Origin: Mycolicibacterium chitae
GTDB taxonomy: Bacteria; Actinomycetota; Actinomycetes; Mycobacteriales; Mycobacteriaceae
Direction of reading: 5' to 3'
Length of the DNA stretch: 64,000 bases
Assembly: GCF_900637205.1 (NCBI RefSeq)
Contig: NZ_LR134355.1
Span: 496,001 to 560,000, forward strand
The translations under genes were made by a program, and so were the position numbers. Of the stretch, positions 25,084 through 33,085 are shown piece after piece (position 1 is the stretch's first letter; the number at the start of each line of letters is the position of its first letter). Below the pieces are notes generated by a model. That model did not search any database. It was given only the letters and a program-made list of their open reading frames with translations, and was not told the origin of the DNA.

Positions 25084-27960
25084 ATGCGCGACCGATCAAT
25101 GAACAGTCGGCGTTCTGTCGTCGCCCGCACGGTCCACCGGCTTGCGGTCCCCATCATCGTGGGGTGGTTGTTGATCGTGGGTCTCGTGACCTTTGCCGTG
25201 CCATCGCTGGAACAAGTTGGTCGAGAATATTCGGTGTCGCTGGTCCCCACCGATGCGCCGTCACTGAAAGCGATGCAACGCATGGGCGATCGCTTCCAGG
25301 AGTCGAGTTCCGACAGCGTCGCGATGATCGTTGTGGAGGGACAGCAGCCACTTGCCGACGAAGCGCACCGCTACTACGACGAACTCGTACGGCAGTTGCG
25401 GGCCGACGCGGCGCATGTGCAGCATGTGCAGGATTTTTGGGGGGATCCCCTGACGGCGTCCGGCGTGGAGAGCGCCGATGGCATGGCCGTGTATGTCCAA
25501 CTGAATCTCGCTGGGAACCAGGGCGAAGCCTTGGCCAACGAATCCGTGCAGGCAGTGCGCGACATCGTGGAGGCGATGGACCCCCCGCCGGGGGTAGCGG
25601 CGTACGTGGCGGGGCCGGCCCCATTGGTGACCGACATGAACCATGCCGGGGATCAGTCCATCATCCGCATCACCCTGGTGACCCTTGTGGTCATCTTGAC
25701 GATGCTGTTGCTGTTCTACCGGTCGATCACCACCGCCGTCCTGATCCTCGTCATGGTGGGCATACAGGTGCAGGTGGCGCGGGGTCTGGTCGCGGTCCTG
25801 GGCGATCACACGGTGATCGGTCTCTCCACCTTCGCTGTCAATCTCCTTGTCTCCCTGGCGATAGCGGTTGGCACCGACTACGGCATCTTCTTCACCGGCC
25901 GTTATCAGGAGGCGCGCCAGGCGGGCGAGGACCGAGAGTCGGCTTTCTACACCACCTATGCCAGCGTCGCCAAGGTCGTTCTGGCATCCGGCCTGACCAT
26001 CGCCGGGGCGATCTTCTGCCTGAGTTTTGCCCGACTGCCCTACTTTCAGACCATGGGTGTTCCGTGCGCCGTGGGAATGCTCGCGGCGGTGGGCGTGGCG
26101 CTCACCTTGATTCCTGCGGTCATCGCGGTCGGCGGCCGATTCGGACTACTTGACCCCAAACGGAAGGTCAGGGTCCGGCGATGGCGCAGGGTAGGGACCG
26201 CAACCGTCCGGTGGCCCGTGCCGGTGCTCACCACCGCCTGCGTCGTGGCTCTCATCGGCTTGCTGGCCCTGCCCGCCTACACAACCAGTTACAACGACCG
26301 CTTGTATGTGCCTCCGGACATCCCGGCCAATATCGGCCAAGCCGCCGCCGAACGCCATTTCCCGTCGGCTCGGTTGATGCCCGATATTCTCTTGATCGAC
26401 GCCGACCACGACATGCGTAATCCGGCGGACTTTCTGACCTTGAACAAGTTGGCCAAGAGTGTTTTCGGGGTTCCGGGGGTCGCCCGCGTACAGAGCGTCA
26501 CCAGGCCCGAAGGGGCTCCAATCGCTCGTACGTCCATACCGTTTCAGCTGAGTCTGCAAAGCGCCAGCCAGGTTCATCTCCTACCGTTTCAGCGCGACCG
26601 GGTGGGCGATCTGCTGACCCAGGCCGACGACTTGGACGTCATGATCGGCATCATGGCGCGCATGTACGGCGTGATGCAGAAGTTCGCGGCTACCACCGAA
26701 GCCATGGTGAAGGACACACACGAGCTGGAGTACTTCACCAACGAGTTGCGCGACAACATCGCCAACTTCGATGACTTCTTTCGGCCGATCCGCAATTACC
26801 TCTACTGGGAACCGCACTGCTTCAACATCCCACTGTGCTGGTCCACCAGGTCCCTGTTCGATTCCATTGACGGTATCGATCAGGTCAGCGCGAAGATGCG
26901 CGAGCTGGTCGCCGACTTCGATCGTCTCAATAAGCTGATGCCCGGGCTGCTCGATGAGTTGCCCGGCGTCATCGCCTCGATGCAGAGTATGCGGACGATG
27001 GTGTTGACGATGCACAGCACCATGTCGGGCATGTACGAGCTGATGGACGACGTGAGCGCGGACTCCACCGCCATGGGAAAGGTCTTCGATGCCGCCCAGA
27101 ATGACGACTCCTTCTATCTGCCACCGGAGATCTTCGACAACAAGGACTTTCAGCGCGCGATGAGCTTGTTCTTCTCTCCGGACGGGAAGACCATGCGTAT
27201 GTTCATCGAGCACCGCGGCGACCCGGCAACACCGGAGGGGATTGCACGTGTGGAGGCCATCTCCGACGCCGCGGAGGAAGCGTTGAAGGTGACTCCGCTG
27301 GAGAACGCCCAGATCTACCTCGCCGGGACTGCGTCAACTTTCAAGGATATGCGTGATGGCTCCAACTATGACCTACTTATCGCGGGGGTCGCCGCGCTGG
27401 GTCTGATCCTGAGCATCATGTTGATCATCACCCGGAGTTTGATCGCCGCCCTGGTGATCGTTGGCACTGTGGCGATTTCGCTGGGCGCGGCCTTTGGCCT
27501 GTCAGTACTGGTTTGGCAACACATCCTCGGGATTGAGCTGCACTGGTTGGTGCTCGCAATGTCGGTGATCGTTCTTTTGGCAGTGGGGTCTGACTACAAC
27601 CTGCTTCTTGTGTCCCGCATGAGAGAGGAGATGGGCGCGGGGATCAACACCGGCATCATCAGGGCGATGGGGGGCAGCGGCAAGGTGGTGACCGCCGCGG
27701 GGTTGGTGTTCGCGTTCACCATGATGTCGATGGTCGTCAGTGATCTCCGCATCATCGGTCAGGTGGGATCTACCATCGGTATCGGTCTGCTGCTCGACAC
27801 GCTGGTGGTGCGGGCACTCATGACGCCGTCGATCGCGGCCCTGCTCGGCCGCTGGTTCTGGTGGCCGCAACGGGTCCGTCAGCGACCGGCTAGCTCGATG
27901 CTGCGGGCGACGGCGCCGCGGTCGGTGACGCGTGCGCTACTTCTGCGCGAAGAGCCTTGA
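25084..27960 (+). CDS. MmpL-family RND transporter (second of the tandem pair)
   Basis: A 958-residue paralogue of the preceding transporter, alignable along its whole length and with the same features: GTDYGIFF (Asp265), the coiled-coil insertion with Cys in [17 protein letters not shown] (Asp837), and the C-terminal GRWFWWP motif. The ATG at 25084 has a GAGGACC sequence upstream. An ATG five codons later is possible. Both copies keep the proton-relay Asp-Tyr pairs, so both look functional, and they may work as a heteromeric pair with the single MmpS. It is the last gene of the FAAL-hydrolase-mmpS-mmpL-mmpL operon. Confidence 0.92.
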   Translation: MRDRSMNSRRSVVARTVHRLAVPIIVGWLLIVGLVTFAVPSLEQVGREYSVSLVPTDAPSLKAMQRMGDRFQESSSDSVAMIVVEGQQPLADEAHRYYDELVRQLRADAAHVQHVQDFWGDPLTASGVESADGMAVYVQLNLAGNQGEALANESVQAVRDIVEAMDPPPGVAAYVAGPAPLVTDMNHAGDQSIIRITLVTLVVILTMLLLFYRSITTAVLILVMVGIQVQVARGLVAVLGDHTVIGLSTFAVNLLVSLAIAVGTDYGIFFTGRYQEARQAGEDRESAFYTTYASVAKVVLASGLTIAGAIFCLSFARLPYFQTMGVPCAVGMLAAVGVALTLIPAVIAVGGRFGLLDPKRKVRVRRWRRVGTATVRWPVPVLTTACVVALIGLLALPAYTTSYNDRLYVPPDIPANIGQAAAERHFPSARLMPDILLIDADHDMRNPADFLTLNKLAKSVFGVPGVARVQSVTRPEGAPIARTSIPFQLSLQSASQVHLLPFQRDRVGDLLTQADDLDVMIGIMARMYGVMQKFAATTEAMVKDTHELEYFTNELRDNIANFDDFFRPIRNYLYWEPHCFNIPLCWSTRSLFDSIDGIDQVSAKMRELVADFDRLNKLMPGLLDELPGVIASMQSMRTMVLTMHSTMSGMYELMDDVSADSTAMGKVFDAAQNDDSFYLPPEIFDNKDFQRAMSLFFSPDGKTMRMFIEHRGDPATPEGIARVEAISDAAEEALKVTPLENAQIYLAGTASTFKDMRDGSNYDLLIAGVAALGLILSIMLIITRSLIAALVIVGTVAISLGAAFGLSVLVWQHILGIELHWLVLAMSVIVLLAVGSDYNLLLVSRMREEMGAGINTGIIRAMGGSGKVVTAAGLVFAFTMMSMVVSDLRIIGQVGSTIGIGLLLDTLVVRALMTPSIAALLGRWFWWPQRVRQRPASSMLRATAPRSVTRALLLREEP

Positions 27961-27986
27961 TCACCGGCCGTCTTCCGGTCCGGTGA
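27961..27986 (+). terminator. Hairpin after the second mmpL
   Basis: TCACCGG (27961-27967) pairs with CCGGTGA (27980-27986) across a 12-base loop directly after the TGA of mmpL. There is no U tract, as is common for actinobacterial terminators. A terminator role fits the end of the operon but is only moderately supported. Confidence 0.45.
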
Positions 27987-28048
27987 ATTGCCTGTGGACA
28001 GTTGCGAAAACGACGGCAACTCCGATCACTGCGAGTAGAGTCCCGCGC

Positions 28049-28735
28049 TTAGGCCGTGTCTGATAAATGCGGTAGCCAGAGTGTGATGGCCCGTAGGACT
28101 GCTGCGCCCCGGTAGACGATGGCGAGTTTGTCGTAGCGGGTGGCCAGACCACGCCACTGCTTGGTGACGCTGAATCCTCGTTCAACAACGTTGCGGCCCT
28201 TGTAGTCCTCGGCGTCGAATGCTGGCGGTCGGCCGCCGTGGGTGCCTCGACGTTTTCGGTGGCCGATCTGATCGGACGGTTCGGGAATGACGGCGACGAT
28301 CCCTCGTCGGCGCAGCCGCTGCCGGGTCGCTCGGCTGGAATAGGCCTTATCTCCGCGCAGGCGATCGGGCCGGGTGCGGGGCCGGCCAGGCCCGCAGCGC
28401 TCAACTTTGAGGTGGGCGAGCAAATGCTCCAGGACTGGTCCGTCGCCTGCCTGGCCGGCGCTCACGAGCACCACCAACGGTCGTCCGTGGCCGTCGACGA
28501 GGTGATGGATCTTGCTGGTCAGCCCGCCGCGCGAGCGACCAATGCCGTGGTCAGGCGGCTCGCTCGCCAGATTTGTGTAATTCGACCCAGCCCCCTGTGT
28601 CACGGGTGATGTTCGTGGCATGTTGGTGAGCGCGGGCGATCGTGGAATCCACCGACACCGCCCAGTCGATGATCCCGGCCTCGTCGGCGGCGGCCAGCAA
28701 CCGAGCCAGCACCATGTCCCAGGTGCCGTCGGCAC
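28049..28735 (-). CDS. IS5-family transposase, C-terminal frame (orfB), read by frameshift
   Basis: The conserved part starts at DHGIGRSRGGLTSKIHH and includes the second Asp (RGDKAYSS) and the Glu region (RNVVERGFSVTKQWR) of the DDE catalytic core. Residues upstream of that motif are the out-of-frame overlap with orfA and are probably not translated independently. The TAA stop codon is not inside the element. It is formed by the TA target duplication plus the next chromosomal base (28049-28051). Confidence 0.88.
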   Translation of the reverse strand: MPTAPGTWCWLGCWPPPTRPGSSTGRCRWIPRSPALTNMPRTSPVTQGAGSNYTNLASEPPDHGIGRSRGGLTSKIHHLVDGHGRPLVVLVSAGQAGDGPVLEHLLAHLKVERCGPGRPRTRPDRLRGDKAYSSRATRQRLRRRGIVAVIPEPSDQIGHRKRRGTHGGRPPAFDAEDYKGRNVVERGFSVTKQWRGLATRYDKLAIVYRGAAVLRAITLWLPHLSDTA

Positions 28736-28993
28736 TCATTCGTCGATGCCAGGTCCAGATCGACTGCCACGGCCCGAACACCTCCGGCACGTCGCGCCAG
28801 GCGATCCCGCACCGATACCGATAGATGATGCCTTCCACCATCGAACGCGCATCCTGAAAGGGTCTGCCCCGCTTACCCGTACGTGCAGGAAGCAGATCCT
28901 CGATCAACGACCACTGAACATCGGTAAGCAGCTGAAACCGCGACATACCTCAAGCCTCCGGCATAACACCCGAAACCTTTGTCAGACACGCCC
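28052..28993 (-). mobile_element. IS5-family (IS427-group-like) insertion sequence, 942 bp
   Basis: Two overlapping transposase frames on the minus strand are enclosed by imperfect terminal inverted repeats. The left end GGCCGTGTCTGATAAA (28052-28067) matches the right end GGGCGTGTCTGACAAA (28993-28978, read on the minus strand) at 14 of 16 positions. The element is flanked by a TA duplication (28050-28051 and 28994-28995), and the pre-insertion target reads TTAG. Size, two-frame structure and ends fit the IS427 group of IS5. It looks intact. It lies between the mmpL operon and the hemophore gene, and its right end is 20 bp from that gene's start codon. Confidence 0.9.
28551..28946 (-). CDS. 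IS5-family transposase, N-terminal frame (orfA)
   Basis: A 131-residue frame beginning MSRFQLLTDVQWSLIEDLLP, the usual DUF4096-type N-terminal domain of IS427-like transposases, and containing the first catalytic Asp (AVSVDST). It ends at a TGA (in GCC GCC TGA C) inside the overlap with orfB. The downstream frame is offset by +1, so a full transposase would need a +1 (or -2) ribosomal shift near this stop, after which DHGIGRSRGG continues. The frame is intact and there is no sign of decay. Confidence 0.9.
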   Translation of the reverse strand: MSRFQLLTDVQWSLIEDLLPARTGKRGRPFQDARSMVEGIIYRYRCGIAWRDVPEVFGPWQSIWTWHRRMSADGTWDMVLARLLAAADEAGIIDWAVSVDSTIARAHQHATNITRDTGGWVELHKSGERAA

Positions 28994-29013
28994 TAGGGGA
29001 GGAAGGTCTACAC

Positions 29014-29349
29014 ATGATCAAAATGTCGTTGACCAAACTGGCGGGGGTTGCCGGTTTGGGTTTGTTGCTCACCGCAGGGACCGGGATTGCGTCCGCCGCT
29101 CCGAATCTGGATTCCATGGTCAATACGACCTGCAGCTATCAGCAGGTTACGGCGGCCTTGAATGCGCAGGGGCCGGGGCCTGCGTCGGATCTCAGCGGCT
29201 CCGCGGACGCGATGTCGATGCTGCAGCAGTTCCTCGGTATGCCACCGGGGCAGCGGCGACAAATGGCGAATCTGCTGGCAGGTCATCCCGCGAATCAGCC
29301 GTATCTCGGACCCATCGAGCAGGCCTTCAATACTTGTAACCAGTTCTGA
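29014..29349 (+). CDS. Small secreted hemophore-related protein
   Basis: A 111-residue protein with a classical signal peptide (cleavage near ASA-AP) and a short mature domain holding two Cys (TTCSYQQ and NTCNQF) that could form one disulfide. The pattern fits the mycobacterial hemophore-related family (small exported helical proteins related to Rv0203). A strong AGGGGAGGAAGG ribosome binding site starts two bases after the IS target duplication, so the insertion has probably cut off or replaced the native promoter. Heme binding is a family inference. No heme ligand can be assigned by eye. Confidence 0.75.
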   Translation: MIKMSLTKLAGVAGLGLLLTAGTGIASAAPNLDSMVNTTCSYQQVTAALNAQGPGPASDLSGSADAMSMLQQFLGMPPGQRRQMANLLAGHPANQPYLGPIEQAFNTCNQF

Positions 29350-29555
29350 GCGTTGACCGCGCACCACGCGGGGGATGCGAATTGGTCCGAAAAACTTTGG
29401 TGCGTAACAATCGCTGGTCACACCTAGTTTCGAGCGGCGAGAACCGGCAGTATCACCCGCTGCGGTGTTTTGCGGCCGCGTGCCTCGGGTAGTTGCACCT
29501 TCGGGTTGGGGAGTGGCTGCGTCAACGACAGCCACGAAACCGTTAGGAGCAACGC

Positions 29556-29948
29556 ATGAAAGCTAGCAAGACGACTGTGTACCGCGGACTCGGTGGCATG
29601 CTCGCCGGAGGACTGCTCGGTGCCGCCGCCAGCGCTACGATCGCGCTGCCCACGGCCAGCGCCGCCCCGGAGAACTGCAGCGCCAGCGACGTGGCGAGCA
29701 CCGTGAGCTCGGTGCAGCAATCGGTGAGCGGCTACCTGGCATCGAACACCGAGGTCAATGACGCCCTCAGCGACATCGCCAAGCAGCCGGCTGCCCAGGC
29801 GCAGGCCTCGTACCAGACCTACTTCGCCGAGAACCCCGATGTGGCCGATGAGCTGCGGACCATCCAGCAGCCCGTGCGCGCCCTCAATGACGAGTGCGGC
29901 ATCCAGGTCACCCCGTCGCAGTCCATCGAGGCGCTCGAGGCGATCTAA
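29556..29948 (+). CDS. Secreted hemophore, Rv0203-like heme-binding protein
   Basis: A 130-residue protein with a signal peptide (cleavage near ASA-AP) and two Cys (ENCSASD and DECGIQ). It shares the Rv0203 layout: CSASDVASTVSSV, SGYLASNTEVNDAL, YFAENPDVADEL and a final C-containing helix. Rv0203 of M. tuberculosis is an exported heme carrier that hands heme to MmpL3/MmpL11-type proteins. GTTAGGAGC provides a good ribosome binding site eight bases before ATG. It lies 206 bp after the related small gene and is followed by a strong terminator. It probably acts in extracytoplasmic heme acquisition. Confidence 0.8.
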   Translation: MKASKTTVYRGLGGMLAGGLLGAAASATIALPTASAAPENCSASDVASTVSSVQQSVSGYLASNTEVNDALSDIAKQPAAQAQASYQTYFAENPDVADELRTIQQPVRALNDECGIQVTPSQSIEALEAI

Positions 29949-29962
29949 CTCGACACCAGGTA

Positions 29963-29994
29963 GTGCCCGCCCGCTGTTGGTAGTGGGCGGGCAC
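29963..29994 (+). terminator. Strong stem-loop terminator after the hemophore gene
   Basis: GTGCCCGCCC (29963-29972) pairs perfectly with GGGCGGGCAC (29985-29994) over a 12-base loop. It starts 14 bases after the hemophore stop codon and separates it from the recQ-like gene. Confidence 0.75.
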
Positions 29995-30025
29995 ACTTGT
30001 CTGCGGCACCCGGCAGGATGGGGCC

Positions 30026-32101
30026 ATGGCTACCCGCGAGCAGGCCCAGTCGATCCTCGAACAACTCGCCGGCCCCGGCGCCTCGCTGCGCGACGACCAG
30101 TGGACGGCCATCGAGGCGCTGGTGGTGCAACGGCGCAGGGCGTTGGTGGTGCAGCGCACCGGCTGGGGCAAGTCGGCGGTCTACTTCATCGCCGCCAAGC
30201 TGCTGCGCGCCGCCGGGCACGGACCGACCGTCATCGTGTCGCCGCTGCTGGCCCTGATGCGCAACCAGGTGGCCGCCGCCGAGCGCGCCGGGGTCCGGGC
30301 GGCGACCATCAACTCCGGCAACGTCACCGAATGGGACGGCATCCACCAGCAGGTCTCCGATGGCGCCCTCGACGTCCTGCTCGTCAGCCCGGAGCGGCTC
30401 AACAATCCCGACTTCCGGGACAATGTGCTGCCCGCGTTGGCCGCCGATGCGGGGCTGGTGGTGGTCGACGAGGCACACTGTGTCTCCGACTGGGGCCACG
30501 ACTTCCGACCCGACTACCGCCGCATCCGCACGCTGATCGCCGAACTCGGCACGGACATCCCCGTGCTGGCCACCACGGCCACCGCCAACGACCGCGTCGT
30601 CAACGACGTCGCCACCCAGCTCGGCGTGGGCGGACGCGACACCCTGGTGCTGCGCGGCGGCCTGGACCGGGAGTCCCTGCGGCTGGCGGTGGTGCGCGCC
30701 GGCGGTCCCGCGCAACGCGCGGCATGGATTGCCGCGCAGCTGGATTCGTTGCCGGGCTCCGGCATCATCTACACGCTGACCGTCGCGCAGGCCCGCGACG
30801 TCGCGGGCCTGCTGCGGGATCGCGGGCACCGGGTCGAGGCCTACACCGGTGCCACCGACACCACCGAACGGGAACAGCTCGAGGCGGACCTGCTCGAGAA
30901 CCGGGTCAAGGCACTGGTGGCGACGTCGGCGCTGGGCATGGGGTTCGACAAGCCCGACCTGGGCTTCGTCGTCCACCTGGGGGCGCCGTCGTCGCCGATC
31001 GCCTACTACCAGCAGGTCGGTCGCGCCGGGCGCGCCACCGAGAGCGCCGAGGTCGTCCTGCTGCCCGGCGTCGAAGACCAGGATGTGTGGCGGTACTTCT
31101 CCTCGGTCGCGTTCCCGTCGGAAGCCATGGTGCGCAACGTGATCGCCGCGCTCGACACCGACCGCGCCCAGTCCACCGCGGCGCTGGAGCCGCTGGTCGA
31201 TCTGAATCGCTCGCGCCTGGAGATGGTGCTCAAGGTGCTCGACGTCGACGGCGCGGTCCGCCGCGTCAAGGGCGGGTGGATCGGCACCGGCCAGCCGTGG
31301 GAGTACGACGAGGACCGGTACCGCGCCCTCGAGGAGGCGCGCAAGCGCGAGCAGCAGGCCATGCTCGACTACCAGAGCACCGACCAATGCCGAATGGCGT
31401 TCCTGCGCAGTCAACTCGACGATCCCGAGCTCGCCGCCGACGAGCGCTGCGGGCGCTGCGACAACTGCACCGGCACCCGGTACGAGCCCGGGGTGGATGA
31501 CGCAACCCTGACCGCCACCCGGGAACGGTTGCGCCGCCCCGGGGTCGAGATCGCGCCGCGCAAGCAATGGCCCACCGGCCTGGCCACCCTGGGCCTCGAC
31601 CTCAAGGGCCGCATCGCCGACGGCGCGGAGCCGGGACGCGCCATCGGCCGCCTCACCGACCTCGGTTGGGGCGCCCGCCTGCGCCGGCTGCTGGCCGAAC
31701 CCGACGACGAGGCGCCCGACGAGGTGATCCAGGCCGCCATCGAGGTGCTCAAAGCCTGGGGATGGACCACCCGCCCAGTGGCCGTCCTCGCGCTGGACTC
31801 GGAGACGCATCCGAAGCTGATCTCCTCGACCGCGCGACGACTGGCCGAGGTCGGCCGGCTCACCGACCTCGGGACCCTGCACTACGCGCCGCAGCGGCGC
31901 CGGGTCACCGCGGCGAACTCGGCGTATCGGGTGGCGGCCCTCGACGGGGCGTGGGAGGTGCCTCCCCTTGACGTCGGCGGACCGGTGCTGCTGGTCGATG
32001 ACGTGGTCGACACCGGGTGGACGATGACCATGGCGACCCGGGCGCTCCGCGAGGCCGGGGCGCCGGAGGTGTTGCCGTTCGCGCTGGCGACGGTCAGCTG
32101 A
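30026..32101 (+). CDS. recQ: RecQ-like ATP-dependent DNA helicase with C-terminal phosphoribosyltransferase-type motif
   Basis: A 691-residue superfamily 2 helicase. It has Walker A in RTGWGKSAV (Lys49), a DEAH box (148-151) in the RecQ-typical context DEAHCVSDWGHDFRPDYR, SALGMGFDKPD, motif VI QVGRAGRATES, and a Cys cluster (QCRMAF...CGRCDNC) matching the RecQ zinc subdomain. The last part contains VLLVDDVVDTGWTM, a PRPP-binding motif as in type I phosphoribosyltransferases, seen in an actinobacterial RecQ subgroup. It should unwind DNA in repair or recombination. Its end overlaps the convergent iclR gene by 8 bp. It belongs to neither neighbouring pathway. Confidence 0.88.
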   Translation: MATREQAQSILEQLAGPGASLRDDQWTAIEALVVQRRRALVVQRTGWGKSAVYFIAAKLLRAAGHGPTVIVSPLLALMRNQVAAAERAGVRAATINSGNVTEWDGIHQQVSDGALDVLLVSPERLNNPDFRDNVLPALAADAGLVVVDEAHCVSDWGHDFRPDYRRIRTLIAELGTDIPVLATTATANDRVVNDVATQLGVGGRDTLVLRGGLDRESLRLAVVRAGGPAQRAAWIAAQLDSLPGSGIIYTLTVAQARDVAGLLRDRGHRVEAYTGATDTTEREQLEADLLENRVKALVATSALGMGFDKPDLGFVVHLGAPSSPIAYYQQVGRAGRATESAEVVLLPGVEDQDVWRYFSSVAFPSEAMVRNVIAALDTDRAQSTAALEPLVDLNRSRLEMVLKVLDVDGAVRRVKGGWIGTGQPWEYDEDRYRALEEARKREQQAMLDYQSTDQCRMAFLRSQLDDPELAADERCGRCDNCTGTRYEPGVDDATLTATRERLRRPGVEIAPRKQWPTGLATLGLDLKGRIADGAEPGRAIGRLTDLGWGARLRRLLAEPDDEAPDEVIQAAIEVLKAWGWTTRPVAVLALDSETHPKLISSTARRLAEVGRLTDLGTLHYAPQRRRVTAANSAYRVAALDGAWEVPPLDVGGPVLLVDDVVDTGWTMTMATRALREAGAPEVLPFALATVS

Positions 32102-33008
32102 CCGCCGGCGCCGCACCGCCCAGTTGCGCGGTGATCGCCGCGGCTGAGATCATCAGATCCCTTGCGCGCTTGGTGATCTCGGCGTCGGTGAGTGCCCGCC
32201 CGATCTGCAACGAGACGACCATCACCTGCCGCTGGTGATGGTCGAAGACCGGTGCCGAGATGACGCTGATGTCCTCGCGCTTGCGGCCGGCGGCCTGCGC
32301 CTCGCCGCGTAGATACACCCGCTCGCCGATGTCGGAGACCAGTTCACCGAGCAGGGCACGTAATTCATCGGGCATCGAATTCGACATGCCCGCCATCAGG
32401 GCGTACAGCCGTCGGCCGCCCGGGGTCATGCGTTCCACCAGGTACCCGGATGTCCGGCACTCCGCGATCACCGCGTCCAACCGGGCGGAGTCGGTGCGCA
32501 GCGGGATCGTCGGCGCCTTGGCCAGCCAGGCCCGCAGCGCCTCGTCGTCCCACAGCACGAACATCAGCCCCACCGGCGGCGCAAACGGATAGCTCTGCCC
32601 CACCCGCACACCGACGTCGACGCCGGCGGGGCCCACCAGTTCGAGCAGCGTGATGCGGTCGTCGACGACGGCCGACAGCCCCGCGGTGGTCTGGTAGGCC
32701 TCGGATAGCCGGCGCAGTTCGTCGCGGGCGGCGGGGCTGACCCGCAGCGACTCCTGGGCGGTGTGGCCGAGCGCGATCAGCGCGGGCCCCAGCCGATACG
32801 TCTTGTCCCGACCGTTGTCGCCGACGTCGCGCACCAGATAACCGGACTCGGTCAGGGTGGTGAGGATGCCGAGACAGGTCGGCTTGCTCAGCTCCACCCG
32901 CCGGGCCAGTTCGGACAGGCCGAACCGATCGTGGGGGTGCCGGGCCAGGAACTCCAGGACGGCGACCACCCGTGCGGTGGGCGGCGAGGCACGGTCGGCG
33001 GATGCCAC
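32094..33008 (-). CDS. IclR-family transcriptional regulator
   Basis: A 304-residue IclR protein with an N-terminal winged helix-turn-helix (FGLSELARRVELSKPTCLGILTTLTESGYLVRD) and a C-terminal effector domain. GTG at 33008 (VASADRASPP) is preferred. The frame is open further upstream to 33122, but that extension would cross the KstR operator and overlap the divergent gene. It diverges from the Rv3531c-like operon, which suggests that it regulates that operon in response to an acyl or steroid-derived ligand. No counterpart at this position is recalled from M. tuberculosis. The ligand is unknown. Confidence 0.85.
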   Translation of the reverse strand: MASADRASPPTARVVAVLEFLARHPHDRFGLSELARRVELSKPTCLGILTTLTESGYLVRDVGDNGRDKTYRLGPALIALGHTAQESLRVSPAARDELRRLSEAYQTTAGLSAVVDDRITLLELVGPAGVDVGVRVGQSYPFAPPVGLMFVLWDDEALRAWLAKAPTIPLRTDSARLDAVIAECRTSGYLVERMTPGGRRLYALMAGMSNSMPDELRALLGELVSDIGERVYLRGEAQAAGRKREDISVISAPVFDHHQRQVMVVSLQIGRALTDAEITKRARDLMISAAAITAQLGGAAPAVS

Positions 33009-33035
33009 GACGGCTCTCCCAACATTGACGCACAC

Positions 33036-33049
33036 TGGAACACGTTCTA
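33036..33049. promoter_or_regulatory. KstR operator between iclR and the Rv3531c-like operon
   Basis: TGGAACACGTTCTA matches the KstR consensus TnnAACnnGTTnnA at every fixed position. It lies 27 bp upstream of the iclR GTG and 37 bp upstream of the divergent gene's first ATG, so KstR could repress both. Confidence 0.85.
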
Positions 33050-33085
33050 GGGTCAGGTCGGAAACTCTACCAGCATGTTCCAATA

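Noticed and set aside
28049..28946. Transposase pseudogene broken by a frameshift
   Set aside because: A two-frame transposase is the normal organisation of IS427-like elements. Both halves are intact, and the ends and target duplication are clean.
29357..29371. Hairpin CCGCG-cacca-CGCGG after the small hemophore-related gene
   Set aside because: Arms of five bases are expected often by chance at this GC content, and there is no U tract. It is not called as a terminator.
30026..32101. Helicase as part of a phage-defence island with the neighbouring IS and DUF559 gene
   Set aside because: The DUF559 gene lies 14 kb away within the sterol locus, at the position of Rv3517. No restriction, toxin or CRISPR partners flank the helicase.
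33068..33084. A second KstR-like box (accAGCatGTTccA) near the Rv3531c-like start
   Set aside because: It differs from the consensus at two fixed positions, including one in the core AAC half, and adjoins a full-consensus box. It could be a weak accessory site but is not supported as an operator.
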